Shown here: in pieces, positions 1-10,373 of the stretch
Numbering within the stretch: the first letter of the stretch is position 1
Layout of the letters: every line of letters starts with the position of its first letter
NCBI GenBank assembly: GCA_963969495.1
Contig: OZ018321.1
Span: 138,408,685 to 138,472,684 of the forward strand
Direction: 5' to 3'
Origin: Ceratothoa steindachneri
Taxonomy: Eukaryota; Arthropoda; Malacostraca; Isopoda; Cymothoidae
Length of the DNA stretch: 64,000 nt
Program-made: the position numbers and the translations under genes
Notes under the pieces: generated by a model
Seen by the model: the letters and a program-made list of their open reading frames with translations, nothing else
What the model was told of the DNA's origin: nothing
Database searches by the model: none

Positions 1-33
1 CGTGCCTGGTTCTGACACCGGGTTGTGATTTAA

Positions 34-118
34 AACGACTCACAAAGCACCCTGAGTGCTCTCGAGGCATTGGAATCTCTGCATATCCCCAGGGTTCGCG
101 ATATCTGTGACACCACAG
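34..118 (+). pseudogene. LINE RNase H domain, 5' half, split by the gypsy insertion
   Basis: The frame starting at 34 reads an RNase H-like segment beginning NDSQSTLSALEALESL. This resembles the TDSxSAL block around a catalytic Asp in RNase H domains of LINEs of the I/Jockey/R1 type. An in-frame stop (31-33) lies just upstream, so this is a relic. The frame is cut after the first base of a codon at 118 and resumes at 6539 on the far side of the LTR element. Removing the element and one target-site copy restores the Val codon and runs directly into SASWADVEII and SGHVGIWGKE. Family assignment rests on these motifs only. Confidence 0.6.
114..118. repeat. Target site duplication, left copy (cacag)
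   Basis: The five bases cacag immediately precede the left LTR (TG at 119). The same five bases follow the right LTR at 6534-6538. A 5-bp duplication is normal for Ty3/gypsy integrases and fixes both outer boundaries. Confidence 0.9.
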
Positions 119-1650
119 TGTCGTAGAATGACTCCCGACGATATTCCATATATCACTATTCGTTGAGGGAACTTCCTTAATTATCTTTAGAGTGCGTTAC
201 TGTCTGGCGGCCGATATTATGTATCTTCGATATGCTTAAGAAGTGGAACTGAGCTCAAGGATAATAATATTGCTATCATTAATAAAATAGAGTTTTATTA
301 ATAATAACTATCAACAATACACAAAAACGGAAAATATTGACATAAACAGAATGGAAAGGGTCGTGGAGACTCAGGCTAATCCGAGGATTTAAAGGATTTA
401 AAAAGGTAAAACAAATATAGAGTTAAAGAGATGGGATGGTTCGATAAACCATTTAAAGCACAGGATAGAATTGACAAAAGGGATCAATACTCAAAGGTGA
501 CGTTTGGCTTACGTAACTTTTACACTAGTGGTGCAGTGGAAGGCGACTTGAAGGAATATTCGGTCCGCTGGCGAGTTCCAGCCGAAGGGGGGGAATAAGA
601 TGATCCTGACGTGGCGTCTTGGGAAGGAGAACCGTTTCTCGACGAACAGCTTGAAGAACAATGGCTGTTCTACGTTGTTCTTTTCTGAACAATGGGAAGG
701 TGAGAACCGTCTCTTGTCTACGGGCTCAAGAACAATGGCTGTTCTAATGTTGTTCTCCTCTGAACAACAGGGAGGGAGAGAACCGTTTCTTGGCGAAGGG
801 CTCAAAACGAACAATGGCTGTTCTAATGCTGTTCTCCTCTGAACAACAGGGGGGGTGAGAACCGTTTCTTGGCGAAGGGCTCAAAAACGAACAATGGCTG
901 TTCTAATGCTCTGAACAAAGGGGGGATGAGAACCGTCTCTTGTCTACGGGCTCAAGAACAATGGCTGTTCTAATGTTGTTCTTCTCTGAACAACAAGGGG
1001 GAAGGGTGAGAACCGTCTCTTGTCTACGGGCTCAAGAACAATGGCTGTTCTAATGCTGTTCTCCTCTGAACAACAGGGGGGGTGAGAACCGTTTCTTGGC
1101 GAAGGGCTCAAAACGAACAATGGCTGTTCTAATGCTGTTCTCCTCTGAACAACAGGGGGGGGGGGAAGCCTTGGGGACTTAGCGTCACGAAAGGCTCGAA
1201 CCTTTGGCACTCAAGGAATATTGTCCTCCTTCTGGACAAGTGATGGTGAATCTCGAGGTCGAGGTCCCTTGGCGCACAAAGGGAGAGAGGGTCGTGGTGA
1301 TGTTTCGCGACGAAAATCTGGATCTCCAATCTGATCTTAGTGGTAAAGTTTCCATATAAATAGCCAGGACATCTCCTTGGCGTGGGGGGACAATAGAGTG
1401 GGAGCTTCGAGGGAATGCACAGCCGGGCCGGAGAACAATGCCTTATCTGCCCATAAGCCTAACTCAATCTGGCGAGGTCGGCGTATGGGGGCGAACGGGG
1501 GGACGATAACCTCTTTGTTTAAACATTGACATCCGGTAGCTGCGATAAGGCTCCAAGCTTCGAATCGAAGATGCACGTGGGCAGCATCGTGGTTTTAAAT
1601 AATATGGGATAGGAGTTGAAATTAACGCAGTTTCAACTCGTTCTATCACA
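119..1650 (-). repeat. 3' LTR of element A
   Basis: The segment from tgtcgtagaatgac to ttctatcaca is repeated almost base for base at 5004-6533. On the minus strand it begins TGTGATAG and ends in CA. A TATA-like stretch (tataaatag, about 1354-1362) is readable on the plus strand and, less well, on the minus strand. An array of about seven 75-bp repeats lies inside. At 1.53 kb it is long for a gypsy LTR. Confidence 0.95.
627..1162. repeat. Seven-copy 75-bp tandem repeat in the 3' LTR
   Basis: Units begin near 627, 700, 777, 857, 928, 1008 and 1083 with gagaaccgt. Each carries gaacaatggctgttc followed by ttctcctctgaacaac. The core is an inverted GAACA/TGTTC pair with a 5-bp spacer. The other LTR carries the same seven-unit array. 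The units could be bound by protein as DNA or fold as hairpins in RNA; neither can be decided here. Confidence 0.85.
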
Positions 1651-1662
1651 CCCCTCCATTCC
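1651..1662 (-). other. Polypurine tract of element A
   Basis: On the minus strand the sequence just before the 3' LTR (TGTGATAG) reads ggaatggagggg. A purine run directly abutting the LTR is the expected primer for plus-strand DNA synthesis. Confidence 0.65.
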
Positions 1663-2065
1663 AGGGGAAGTTGTCACTTCGAAAAAAAGAGAGAGAAGGG
1701 ACAACGATAGAGCTCCGTTGTAGGGAACTCGTTTTCTTGTACCAACCGTACCTTCCTGCACCTAACTAGTATTACCTCAATACATATGATTATTTTGATC
1801 TTTAGATTACAGGGGAAAATAACCTTTAATACAACTTAATCAAAGAAAAAAAAAAGGGCATGGAACAATGAAATGATATAAAATTAGTACATACGGGACA
1901 AAATAATTTATACGTAAATTAATGGGTACAAATATATATATACATACAAAAAAATTAGAGCTTGAGCGTTACAAAAGTCAGACATATACATTAATTAATT
2001 ATATTATAAGAGAATCTTAATTTAAGTCGTACAAGACAGTATATACCTACAGGGAGATACTAATC

Positions 2066-2516
2066 CTATGAATACACTTGCTCTACGCTATTCGGTAACG
2101 CATTTCTACTGAGGGCGTCAGTGACCTGGTTATCGGAACCTTTTATCTAATTTATTTTAAACTGATACTCTTGCAAGAGTAAACTCCAGCGCATCATGCG
2201 GCCGTTTGAGTGTCTCACATTCCTAATATAGGCTAACGGACGGTGGTCGGTTCCTATTTGAAATTCTTTACATATCAAGTACAGCTTGAATTTGTCTATG
2301 ACCCAGATAATTGATAGAGCTTCCTTTTCTCTAGTGGCATATCTCTCTTCGCGTGGTAATAATTGATGACTAGCATATGCAACTGGATGACTCGTTCCGT
2401 CATCCACGTATTGAAGGAGTACACCTCCAATGCCCTCGTTGATCACGTCGGTCTTAACCCCAAAGGATTTTTCTGGGTTGGGCAACTTTAAAATGAGGGC
2501 AGAAATGAACTCACCC
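2066..2516 (-). pseudogene. RT connection and RNase H domain of element A pol
   Basis: The minus frame reads GEFISALILKLPNPEKSFG at the RT end, then the RNase H start VKTDVINEGIGGVLLQ, VAYASHQLLPREERYA, EKEALSI and TDHRPL, and finally IKGSDNQVTDALSRNA before a TAG stop at 2066-2068. These are standard gypsy RNase H landmarks, and the acidic residues look preserved. A TAG interrupts the frame just before IKGSDN. The terminal DALSR motif marks the end of pol: in ordinary gypsy elements integrase would follow, but only non-coding sequence leads to the LTR. Confidence 0.85.
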
Positions 2517-2989
2517 CCGCAGGGTGAGGAGGACCTTCCTTTAATTATTCAAAGTACAAAAAATTTATACAAGTACAAAAGTGAAATTATCGAAAAATTT
2601 CTTTAACAAACAAGGATTTTAACAAAGACAAAAGTCCAGCTAACAAGCCTGGATATCACCGTATGGGATAGTGGCAGGATAGTGGAAAGAGAGAAAAGAG
2701 ATGTCGGAGGTCCGAAGAAAGATGGAAGAAAAACACTGGTGGAGCCAGGGGTGGAAGGAGGGAGCAGGTCACACCGGTAGCAGAGCTGTTAAACGTCCGT
2801 CCCGGCTCGGGGAGTGTGGGTCCTTATATAGTCCCGAGAAGGAAAGGGCCCGCACACGCCTAGAAGGTTCTTGCAAAGTGCCGAGACGGGACGTCAGCCG
2901 GATTGTGCCTGCTTCGAACGTAAGAAAAGTTCCGAGATGAGATCCTGAAGGCCGAGGAGTAGTTAAGTAGAGATGTAGTAGAGAGGCAG

Positions 2990-3026
<37 letters not shown>

Positions 3027-3030
3027 CTTT
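2517..3030. other. Insert or replacement inside element A RT, with a 33-nt poly-T
   Basis: Between the RT fragment ending MPLPIT (about 3035) and the resumed RT at GEFISALIL (about 2515) lie about 510 bp with no match to the relative, which has about 160 bp here. The block is richer in GC than its surroundings. It contains a minus-strand TATA-like ctatataagg (about 2823-2832) and is bounded by an uninterrupted poly-T from about 2994 to 3026. I could not assign it. It may be a promoter-bearing fragment of another element. Confidence 0.4.
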
Positions 3031-3719
3031 GTAATCGGGAGGGGCATGTCGGCGATTGCCTTAATCCTGTTCTCGTGGGGACCTAACTTGCTTTGTCCTA
3101 TTTTGAAACCCACATATTTGATGGTTTCGTGGCCAATGGTGAGGCCATTTTCACGCAGTCGCTCGAAAAGAGCTAATAGGGTGGGTAAATGGTGATTCCA
3201 TTTAATTAGTTCTTGTAGCTGACTCTTCTGACGTGGTGTCAGCTGCGCGTCACTATCCAGGTCAGAGGGTTCCAAAGACTCGCCTGGTAGGGAAGGAGGA
3301 GGGTAATCGGCATCAGGTTGGATGCACACTGTCTGGATTACATTAAGGGACTCCCCGGGGCAATCCTCTTCAAGCGCCGTTGCTTCGTCCAGTTCTACGA
3401 AGGTATCTCCATGGGCGCGTTGGGGGTTCTTTTTTTCTTGGGGTCCACGGACAGTCTCCGTGTCCTTGTCTGGGGCCTTATCACCTAAGGGTGTTAGTGA
3501 TTCACACTCCTTTTGTGCCGTCCTAAAGTCCTCGTTAAAGGTTTCCGAGAAATCGGACGGTATCGGGGTTCTGATGGGGACGGGCTCCAGGGCTTCTTTC
3601 TTATCTCGGCCTCGAGGAAGGGCGGCCTGAAACACAGGGTCGAAACTTACTTGGGGGCTCTGTCCTATAAGTACGGAACAGAATTGTATGGGTGCTACAA
3701 TGACTTCAGCCCAGCCATT
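3030..3719 (-). pseudogene. Element A pol remnant: integrase stub, linker and RT fragment
   Basis: This minus frame continues in register from gag-protease after a TAA at 3720-3722. It begins NGWAEVIVAPIQFCSVLIGQ, reaches a block before the integrase zinc finger (FRTAQKECESLTPL), then jumps directly to the integrase-RT linker (NVIQTVCIQPDADYPPP; QLTPRQKSQLQELIKW). From there it jumps to the RT segment ENGLTIGHETIKYVGFKIGQ. Against 47662-45224 of element B, the integrase zinc finger and core and the RT palm are missing. What remains stays open, so the deletions look recent. The block order is itself evidence that integrase lay upstream of RT. Confidence 0.8.
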
Positions 3720-4613
3720 TTAATATTGACACTGCAGGTAACATCTAACGACGGGGAATCGGTTCGCCCGCCCAAGGTGGTCATGTACCACCGCAAATTT
3801 TTCGTGGTTAGAGGCCACTGGGAGGAGTTCGTCGGACACGATGAAACACGTACATCCTGTGTCCCTGACGAGAGTCGATACTCGGCAGCTGTCCACGCTG
3901 CCCTCCTCATATTTCAAAGTTCCCGATGAACTTTTATCAAAAACAAAATTTACCTGGTGGCCTGACGGAGGGGGAGAAGTTTCTGCTTGGGTCTGCACCA
4001 CCGGGGGAGCCGGGGTTGCATTAATCTGGTGAACTTGGTGGGCTGGTCCGCTTTTAAGCCTAGAATTTTGGGGGCAGTTCCAGCTCATGTGGTTTTCTAC
4101 ACCACAGGTGAAGCATATGGTTAGTCGCTTCGGGAAGAGAGATGGAGGAGAAATCTTAACGGGAGGTTTGGAGTCCCGTTGTTGGTTTTGGGGAAAGAAG
4201 TTTTGGGGTTTTACGGGGCTCGGAAACTTTGTCAGCTTTCCTGGGAAGGGGCGCGAATCCGTCCTTCTTTCTTCTCGTTCTTCTCGTTGTATTTTTCCTT
4301 CTCGTTCTTCTCGTTGGATTACTCTTTCCCGTTCCTCTTGTCGGATTACTCTTTCCCTTTCTCTTTCTAACTTTTTTCTTTGAAATTCTGCTTTAATCCG
4401 AGCTAATTCAATCTGATGGTGAAGCTCAGCTTGTCTTACCCATGCCTCTCTTTCTCGTTCCTCTTGTCGGATTACTCTTTCTTTTTCTTCCTCTTTTCTT
4501 TGCTCCTCTTGAATGTACTCAATTAGTTCTTTTCCGGAGAGTCCCAAGGATTCTCCTTGCGCTTTAAGGATTTCAAACTGAGTCATCTTTGCACTTGGGG
4601 GCGCACTAGTCAA
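3720..4613 (-). pseudogene. Element A gag-protease, capsid region deleted
   Basis: The 297-residue frame starts MTSAPPSAKMTQFEILKAQG. It then has a highly charged helix rich in Glu/Arg (roughly residues 35-125), likely a coiled coil. A CCHC zinc knuckle (CFTCGVENHMSWNC) comes next, then a linker, then an aspartic protease active site in VRDTGCTCFIVSDELLP. The charged helix runs almost directly into the knuckle: the capsid-like part present in element B at 48505-48819 is absent. The frame ends at TAA (3720-3722), where element B still has Phe. That suggests a plain nonsense mutation rather than programmed readthrough. Gag would package the RNA and protease would cleave the polyprotein. Confidence 0.85.
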
Positions 4614-4918
4614 CCAACTAAAATTCCTTGCAACAAGAATTATGCCTCTATAGAATTAGCCTACCTAAATATGGGCACTGACCTATTCGTACTTGGTTTC
4701 TTACTTTAAATAACAACTGACCAAAATCACAAAAAAAACACAGATAAATTATTATAACAGTTCCTTGAGCTACTCCAGCTTCTTAAGTTTCAAAAAAAAA
4801 GGGATAGCAATCGTTAAAACAAAAGGGAACTACTATATTCTATTATTATAACGAATAACACTATGCTTTACTCGACTGAGACCAGTGTTTGCAAAGATAT
4901 AGCGTTAAACCTTACACA

Positions 4919-4928
4919 CCTGATACCA
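4919..4928 (-). other. Candidate primer binding site of element A
   Basis: On the minus strand this reads TGGTATCAGG. TGG plus a tRNA-end complement is the expected form, and element B has TGGTGTCAGG in the equivalent place (49598-49607). It probably primes from a tRNA of leucine type. Here it is separated from the LTR by the (TA)n array, an abnormal distance of about 75 bp. Confidence 0.5.
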
Positions 4929-4937
4929 AATTTAAAT

Positions 4938-4938
4938 A

Positions 4939-5003
<65 letters not shown>
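4938..5003. repeat. (TA)n microsatellite between PBS and 5' LTR of element A
   Basis: About 33 TA units end exactly at the LTR boundary at 5004. Such an array is not expected between a primer binding site and its LTR, so it probably expanded after or shortly before insertion. Confidence 0.9.
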
Positions 5004-5007
<4 letters not shown>

Positions 5008-6533
5008 GTAGAATGACTCCCGACGATATTCCATATATCACTATTCGTTGAGGGAACTTCCTTAATTATCTTTAGAATGCGTTACTGTCTGGCGGCCGAT
5101 ATTATGTATCTTCGATATGCTTAAGAAGTGGAACTGAGCTCAAGGATAATAATATTGCTATCATTAATAAAATAGAGTTTTATTAATAATAACTATCAAC
5201 AATACACAAAAACGGAAAATATTGACATAAACAGAATGGAAAGGGTCGTGGAGACTCGGGCTAATCCGAGGATTTAAAGGATTTAAAAAGGTAAAACAAA
5301 TATAGAGTTAAAGAGATGGGATGGTTCGATAAACCATTTAAAGCACAGGATAGAATTGACAAAAGGGATCAATACTCAAAGGTGACGTTTGGCTTACGTA
5401 ACTTTAACACTAGTGGTGCAGTGGAAGGCGACTTGAAGGAATATTCGGTCCGCTGGCGAGTTCCAGCCGAAGGGGGGGAATAAGATGATCCTGACGTGGC
5501 GTCTTGGGAAGGAGAACCGTTTCTCGACGAACGGCTTGAAGAACAATGGCTGTTCTACGTTGTTCTCTTCTGAACAAAGGGAAGGTGAGAACCGTCTCTT
5601 GTCTACGGGCTCAAGAACAATGGCTGTTCTAATGTTGTTCTCCTCTGAACAACAGGGGGGTGAGAACCGTTTCTTGGCGAAGGGCTCAAAACGAACAATG
5701 GCTGTTCTAATGCTGTTCTCCTCTGAACAACAGGGGGGGTAAGAACCGTTTCTTGGCGAAGGGCTCAAAACGAACAATGGCTGTTCTAATGCTCTGAACA
5801 AAGGGGGGATGAGAACCGTCTCTTGTCTACGGGCTCAAGAACAATGGCTGTTCTAATGTTGTTCTCCTCTGAACAACAAGGGAGAAGGGTGAGAACCGTC
5901 TCTTGTCTACGGGCTCAAGAACAATGGCTGTTCTAATGCTGTTCTCCTCTGAACAACAGGGGGGGTGAGAACCGTTTCTTGGCGAAGGGCTCAAAACGAA
6001 CAATGGCTGTTCTAATGCTGTTCTCCTCTGAACAACAGGGGGGGGGGGGAAGCCTTGGGGACTTGGCGTCACGAAATGCTCGAACCTTTGGCACTCAAGG
6101 AATATTGTCCTCCTTCTGGACAAGTGATGGTGAATCTCGAGGTCGAGGTCCCTTGGCGCACAAAGGGAGAGAGGGTCGTGGTGATGTTTCGCGACGAAAA
6201 TCTGGATCTCCAATCTGATCTTAGTGGTAAAGTTTCCATATAAATAGCCAAGACATCTCCTTGGCGTGGGGGGACAATAGAGTGGGAGCTTCGAGGGAAT
6301 GCACAGCCGGGCCGGAGAACAATGCCTTATCTGCCCATAAGCCTAACTCAATCTGGCGAGGTCGGCGTATGGGGGCGAACGGGGGGACGATAACCTCCTT
6401 GTTTAAACATTGACATCCGGTAGCTGCGATAAGGCTCCAAGCTTCGAATCGAAGATGCACGTGGGCAGCATCGTGGTTTTAAATAATATGGGATAGGAGT
6501 TGAAATTAACGCAGTTCAACTCGTTCTATCACA
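5004..6533 (-). repeat. 5' LTR of element A
   Basis: It aligns end to end with 119-1650. Scattered single-base differences and small indels are visible, for example at the start of the repeat array. TG...CA ends are conserved, and the right flank cacag completes the target duplication. Confidence 0.95.
5511..6040. repeat. Seven-copy 75-bp tandem repeat in the 5' LTR
   Basis: Units start near 5511, 5586, 5661, 5741, 5810, 5891 and 5966. They show the same gagaaccgt...gaacaatggctgttc pattern as the other LTR. Equal copy number in both LTRs is consistent with a recent insertion. Confidence 0.85.
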
Positions 6534-6538
6534 CACAG

Positions 6539-6687
6539 TTTCGGCGAGCTGGGCGGATGTCGAGATCATCTTCTGTTCGGTTTCTGGTCATGTAGGAATT
6601 TGGGGGAAGGAGCGCTTCGATGAGGGCGCCAAAGAGTCCTTGAGGCCTTGGTGACCAGACCAACCTTTCACTCTTCCTCACATCGAT
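6539..6687 (+). pseudogene. LINE RNase H domain, 3' half
   Basis: The frame continues from 118 and reads SASWADVEIIFCSVSGHVGI then WGKERFDEGAKESLRPW before a TGA. The block HVGIxGxExxDxxAK is a hallmark of RNase H domains of LINE ORF2 proteins, where GHVGIPGNE is typical. The match across the insertion is frame-perfect once one cacag copy is removed. No upstream RT is in the window. Confidence 0.65.
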
Positions 6688-9600
6688 TAAATGGCAAAAA
6701 TACGATATATTTAGGGGTGGGTGGGTAAGTTGTTTACTGGTAGAGTATTCAGGTGGCTTTGGCTGCGGGAGGTGTGGATGTGTTTTATTCGGATGTAGTT
6801 TGATGGTGGGGGTCGGTTAAGAAACAGTTGTTGGATGCAATGTGCTGGTACTCTTTTGTGCCTTGGTGGTTTCGTGGTTAGGTTCTGGTTGAAGCGAAAT
6901 GGGTTCAGTGCTCTGCTGAGTGTAGATTTTGGGTTTCGATCATGTTTAAGTGAACTTTGAGTGGAAGTATTTTTGTTTCTGCGTGTAAGTGTGCGCTTGG
7001 TTTGATTCGGGTGGATCCCATGATGACTTAGTGCATTACTCTGAATGTTGTGGCTCATAAATGCTAATAAGAAAGAGACTACACGCACTCACAAGTAAGA
7101 ATTCGAAGAACAGGAGTAATATCTGTGAAAGTGAAAAGAAAACCGGTGTAGTTCAATTTAGATTCATTCACTCAGTGGTAAAAGAATAGATTAAGGTCCA
7201 AAAATGAATAATAATTTAGAAAAAGATGAAATATAAGGTTGTCTTTTTGACAGATTTCATTAACAGCAAATTTTGCACGATATGAGTTAACGCCTTATAT
7301 GAGCCATATATTGATGGCAGATTTTGTTCCTTATAAATGCGTCGAATTGTTGTGCGGCTCATTGCCACTTACAATGCGACGCGCCTTGTTGAATTTTCCG
7401 CTCGTTATCCAAATGGTTCACAAACAATTGCAACATTTCTCCCCTTCTCTTTGATAATCTTCCTTTGCACTATGACAACTGCATCAATGATCTGTGCCAA
7501 ATAATAATGCTGTTTCTTGAAGGAGGCTCTTTCTTGTTTGTCAATTCAAATCAGGCTGCACATTTGGCTCTCTCTCTCTCTCATTTAAGAGAACTCCATT
7601 ACGCTTACTAGTTTCGCTTAAGGCGTAGGATTAGGGAACTAGGGGAGACTACAAGGAAAAATACACGATTTTAGGCTTTAATAACACTCGGAATTATTCA
7701 ATACCTTTGGATTATTTTATTCGATATTCAGTCAAAAAACCTTTTTTTTCTTTAGATTCAAAGGGCTTTGTCGCCATTTCCTCAGTTCTACCTGTAGATC
7801 AAATCTGTTTAATTGGAACTGACTAATCCAGCCACGGTGGCAGCCCCATCATGACGGCTTCTAGCAACCTCACACCATTCGTGGCCTATTTATTTTGGCA
7901 CTCACAGGAGATGATTGATATACACACAACCATCTCGCTCGGCTGCCACCATAGCTCTATCATCAATCTCCAATACAGCTATCAATCCAGGCGAGCTGCA
8001 AGACCCTTGTCTTGAGGCAACCAAGAAGAATTCCAACCATGGTCCTTGTTAAATAGCACAAATAGTGAGCGGGTTTACTTAGCCAACCACTCCAGAACAA
8101 ACAATATGGACCCATAATAACTCTAAATTTGATTTTATTACATTAAAAAAATACAAGGCTGTTAAAAGGTCCACCTTGCAGATTAAAGTTGGAAAGTTAG
8201 CAGGTACCTTGAACCGTAAATGGTAGGGCTGCCTAAAGGCCCCGCCACATAAACGAATAACCGGACCCCCAGAAGTAAGAATTTAAGAGCCCTTGGGTCG
8301 ACTTGGCTCCAGTTTCCCTAAAATTAGAAAAATGAAAAATGTGGACTTGCGTATGTATGTGGGGCCGGAACTGGGTGAGGAGGGACCGCCCGAATCCGCT
8401 TTTTAACTTCAGGCCTTTTTCTCAGGTTTCTTTGAAACCCCCAGTATTCTGAAACTAGATTGAAACTGCCATGGTTTTTCACCTTTCTAAACTTTTGGAG
8501 GTTTACCACCCAGAGGTGGATGTGGAATAAATTTGTAGTCTAGTCGCAAAATAGCTCCATATCAACTCATACTAGATGGGGTCTATTGGTGCCCCACTCA
8601 TCTTGACCCCCATTTTTCTTTTATATCAATATCCCCCACAAGAAAGTGCCAGGTGTAGAATGAAAACTGCTGCAGTTGACATCTGAAGGATTGCGTGCCT
8701 TCTTGGTCTGTAGGAAGGTCATGAGTTGTGTATCTTCCACACATTTTCACTTCTACCAGCTTCATCACTTCCGTTACAGTTTTCTCATTACTAACTTCCT
8801 GTAGGAGATGCCCTCGTTGGTTTTCTTTAAATTTTGATTTTTAAAAATCTTAGTTATCTTGAGGATTATCTAAGGCAGGGGGGCACGAACTTGTAACCAG
8901 CCATGGTATATCATCGTTCTCGAGGGTTTTATTCGAAACAAACAGATTAAATGAAATTGTGGCGTGAAAATATTGAATTCACTTTCGATATTTTTTATGT
9001 TAATCAAATAATAATTATTTGAATGATTAAATATAATTACATATTTTGATTATTAAACTTCCCTTCTCCTCAAACCCTTAAATAATTCTTCCAAATAATA
9101 AATAAAGGGTGGAGAGTATCGAAGCCATTTCGAGAGAAATTTGTATATAGAGATAAGAGTTGTTAAAGTTCTTGGAATTTTATCTGCATCTTTTACTTAT
9201 ATCAAACCAAGCAATGGCTTCGCCTTCCCCCCCCCCCCCAAAGGGAAAGCTTGCATTTCACTACTAGGATTAAAATTTAAAATCTATAAAAAAGCAGCTA
9301 TGGTTAAATTTTTATAAATTTTCTGAACTTTACCATTTTTAATTCTTTGGGTTTTAAAAAATTCACAAAATTCCGATGCATATATTTATTTCTGAACTTC
9401 ACCATTTTGTTTTTTGATATTATAAAAGAATTATTAGAAAGAGCTGATAAAAAAACAGAAGTCATAACCAAACTAAGATGAAATTATTATTCACATACTC
9501 AAAAAAATTCCCTTCTTAAATTATAGAGTTAGTGATGATGATGATGATGAAAAGGAGTCGCTAGAGATTCGATATTCAAAATGACAGAATTATTTGTAAT

Positions 9601-10288
9601 CCCCTGTTGACAAGAAGCAGAGTGTCGTGGGTTAGCTGAGATTAATATTTTTTTATTTATTTATTTTTTTATTATTATTATTAAAAATGGATTGTACGTT
9701 CGTACTCCCAGTGATCGCTTCAGGATCGATCTCTAAGAGCGCTTTTCTTATTTTTATTCTATTGAATGAATAAGAAGGGGAGTTCTCTCTTTAATATACT
9801 AAATACTGCCAACCCAACTCGTTCAAGGATAATTTAAACACTTCAAACAAACTAGACCTTTACTGTACATCAATCAAATCAAACAAAATTAATATATACA
9901 CGCACAAAATACAACTTAAAAATGGTTCTTCAGTCCCTTTACCGACATTCGGTTTCAGGTTGCTTTTAGGGGGAGAACAATTTACTTTAAAACAAATTCT
10001 TCTTTAAAATATATACAAATAATGTTCATTAAATGCACGGGGACATGAAAATAGAATCGATTACTAACATTAGGTAGTGGTGATTACCCCCAAAATTCAA
10101 ACGCAATACCTTCGTTAAATCTTGTCCTCGAAGGGTAGGCATTTTGAGCAAAGGTCAGGAATAACTGTCTCCTAAATTTACCCTTTTTATCGTTCTTGTA
10201 TGTTACCGGAGACCGGTTAGAGGGGCTCAGAGAAACCCAGGTGGGCTTTGTTTTTCCTTCATTATTTCTCCTCGCCATGAGGAAGACC

Positions 10289-10291
<3 letters not shown>

Positions 10292-10372
<81 letters not shown>
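10292..10372. repeat. (TA)n microsatellite
   Basis: About 40 uninterrupted TA units in otherwise unassigned sequence. Confidence 0.95.

Positions 10373-10373
<1 letters not shown>

Larger units (their letters stand above)
119..6533 (-). mobile_element. Ty3/gypsy-type LTR retrotransposon, Gmr1-like order, internally deleted (element A)
   Basis: This 6.4-kb element has two near-identical LTRs (119-1650 and 5004-6533), TG...CA ends and a 5-bp target duplication. Coding runs on the minus strand: gag coiled coil, zinc knuckle, DTG protease, an integrase N-terminal stub, an integrase-RT linker, an RT fragment, then RNase H ending in a DALSR motif. No integrase follows RNase H; about 400 bp lead straight to the polypurine tract. 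Comparison with the longer relative at 43339-50099 shows that most of the gag capsid region, most of integrase and the RT palm are missing. The LTRs differ at few positions, so the insertion looks recent although the coding region is gutted. It was probably mobilised by a helper. It lies inside a LINE RNase H domain. Confidence 0.9.

Noticed and set aside
509..1329. Long overlapping frames on both strands in the LTRs (also 5394-6460)
   Set aside because: They arise from the 75-bp tandem repeat lacking stops. They have no domain and occur in all repeat copies.
2400..2420. YVDD in the element A RNase H region as an RT active site
   Set aside because: It lies after the RNase H start (VKTDVINEGIGG), in the loop before HPVAYAS, so the match is a coincidence.
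3720..3722. Stop between protease and pol as a programmed readthrough signal
   Set aside because: Element A has TAA at a Phe position and element B has TGA at a nearby Trp position, so the stops are different mutations, not a shared signal.
6711..7088. 125-residue minus-strand frame
   Set aside because: Asn/Thr/His-rich composition with no domain, out of step with any splice signals; most likely chance.
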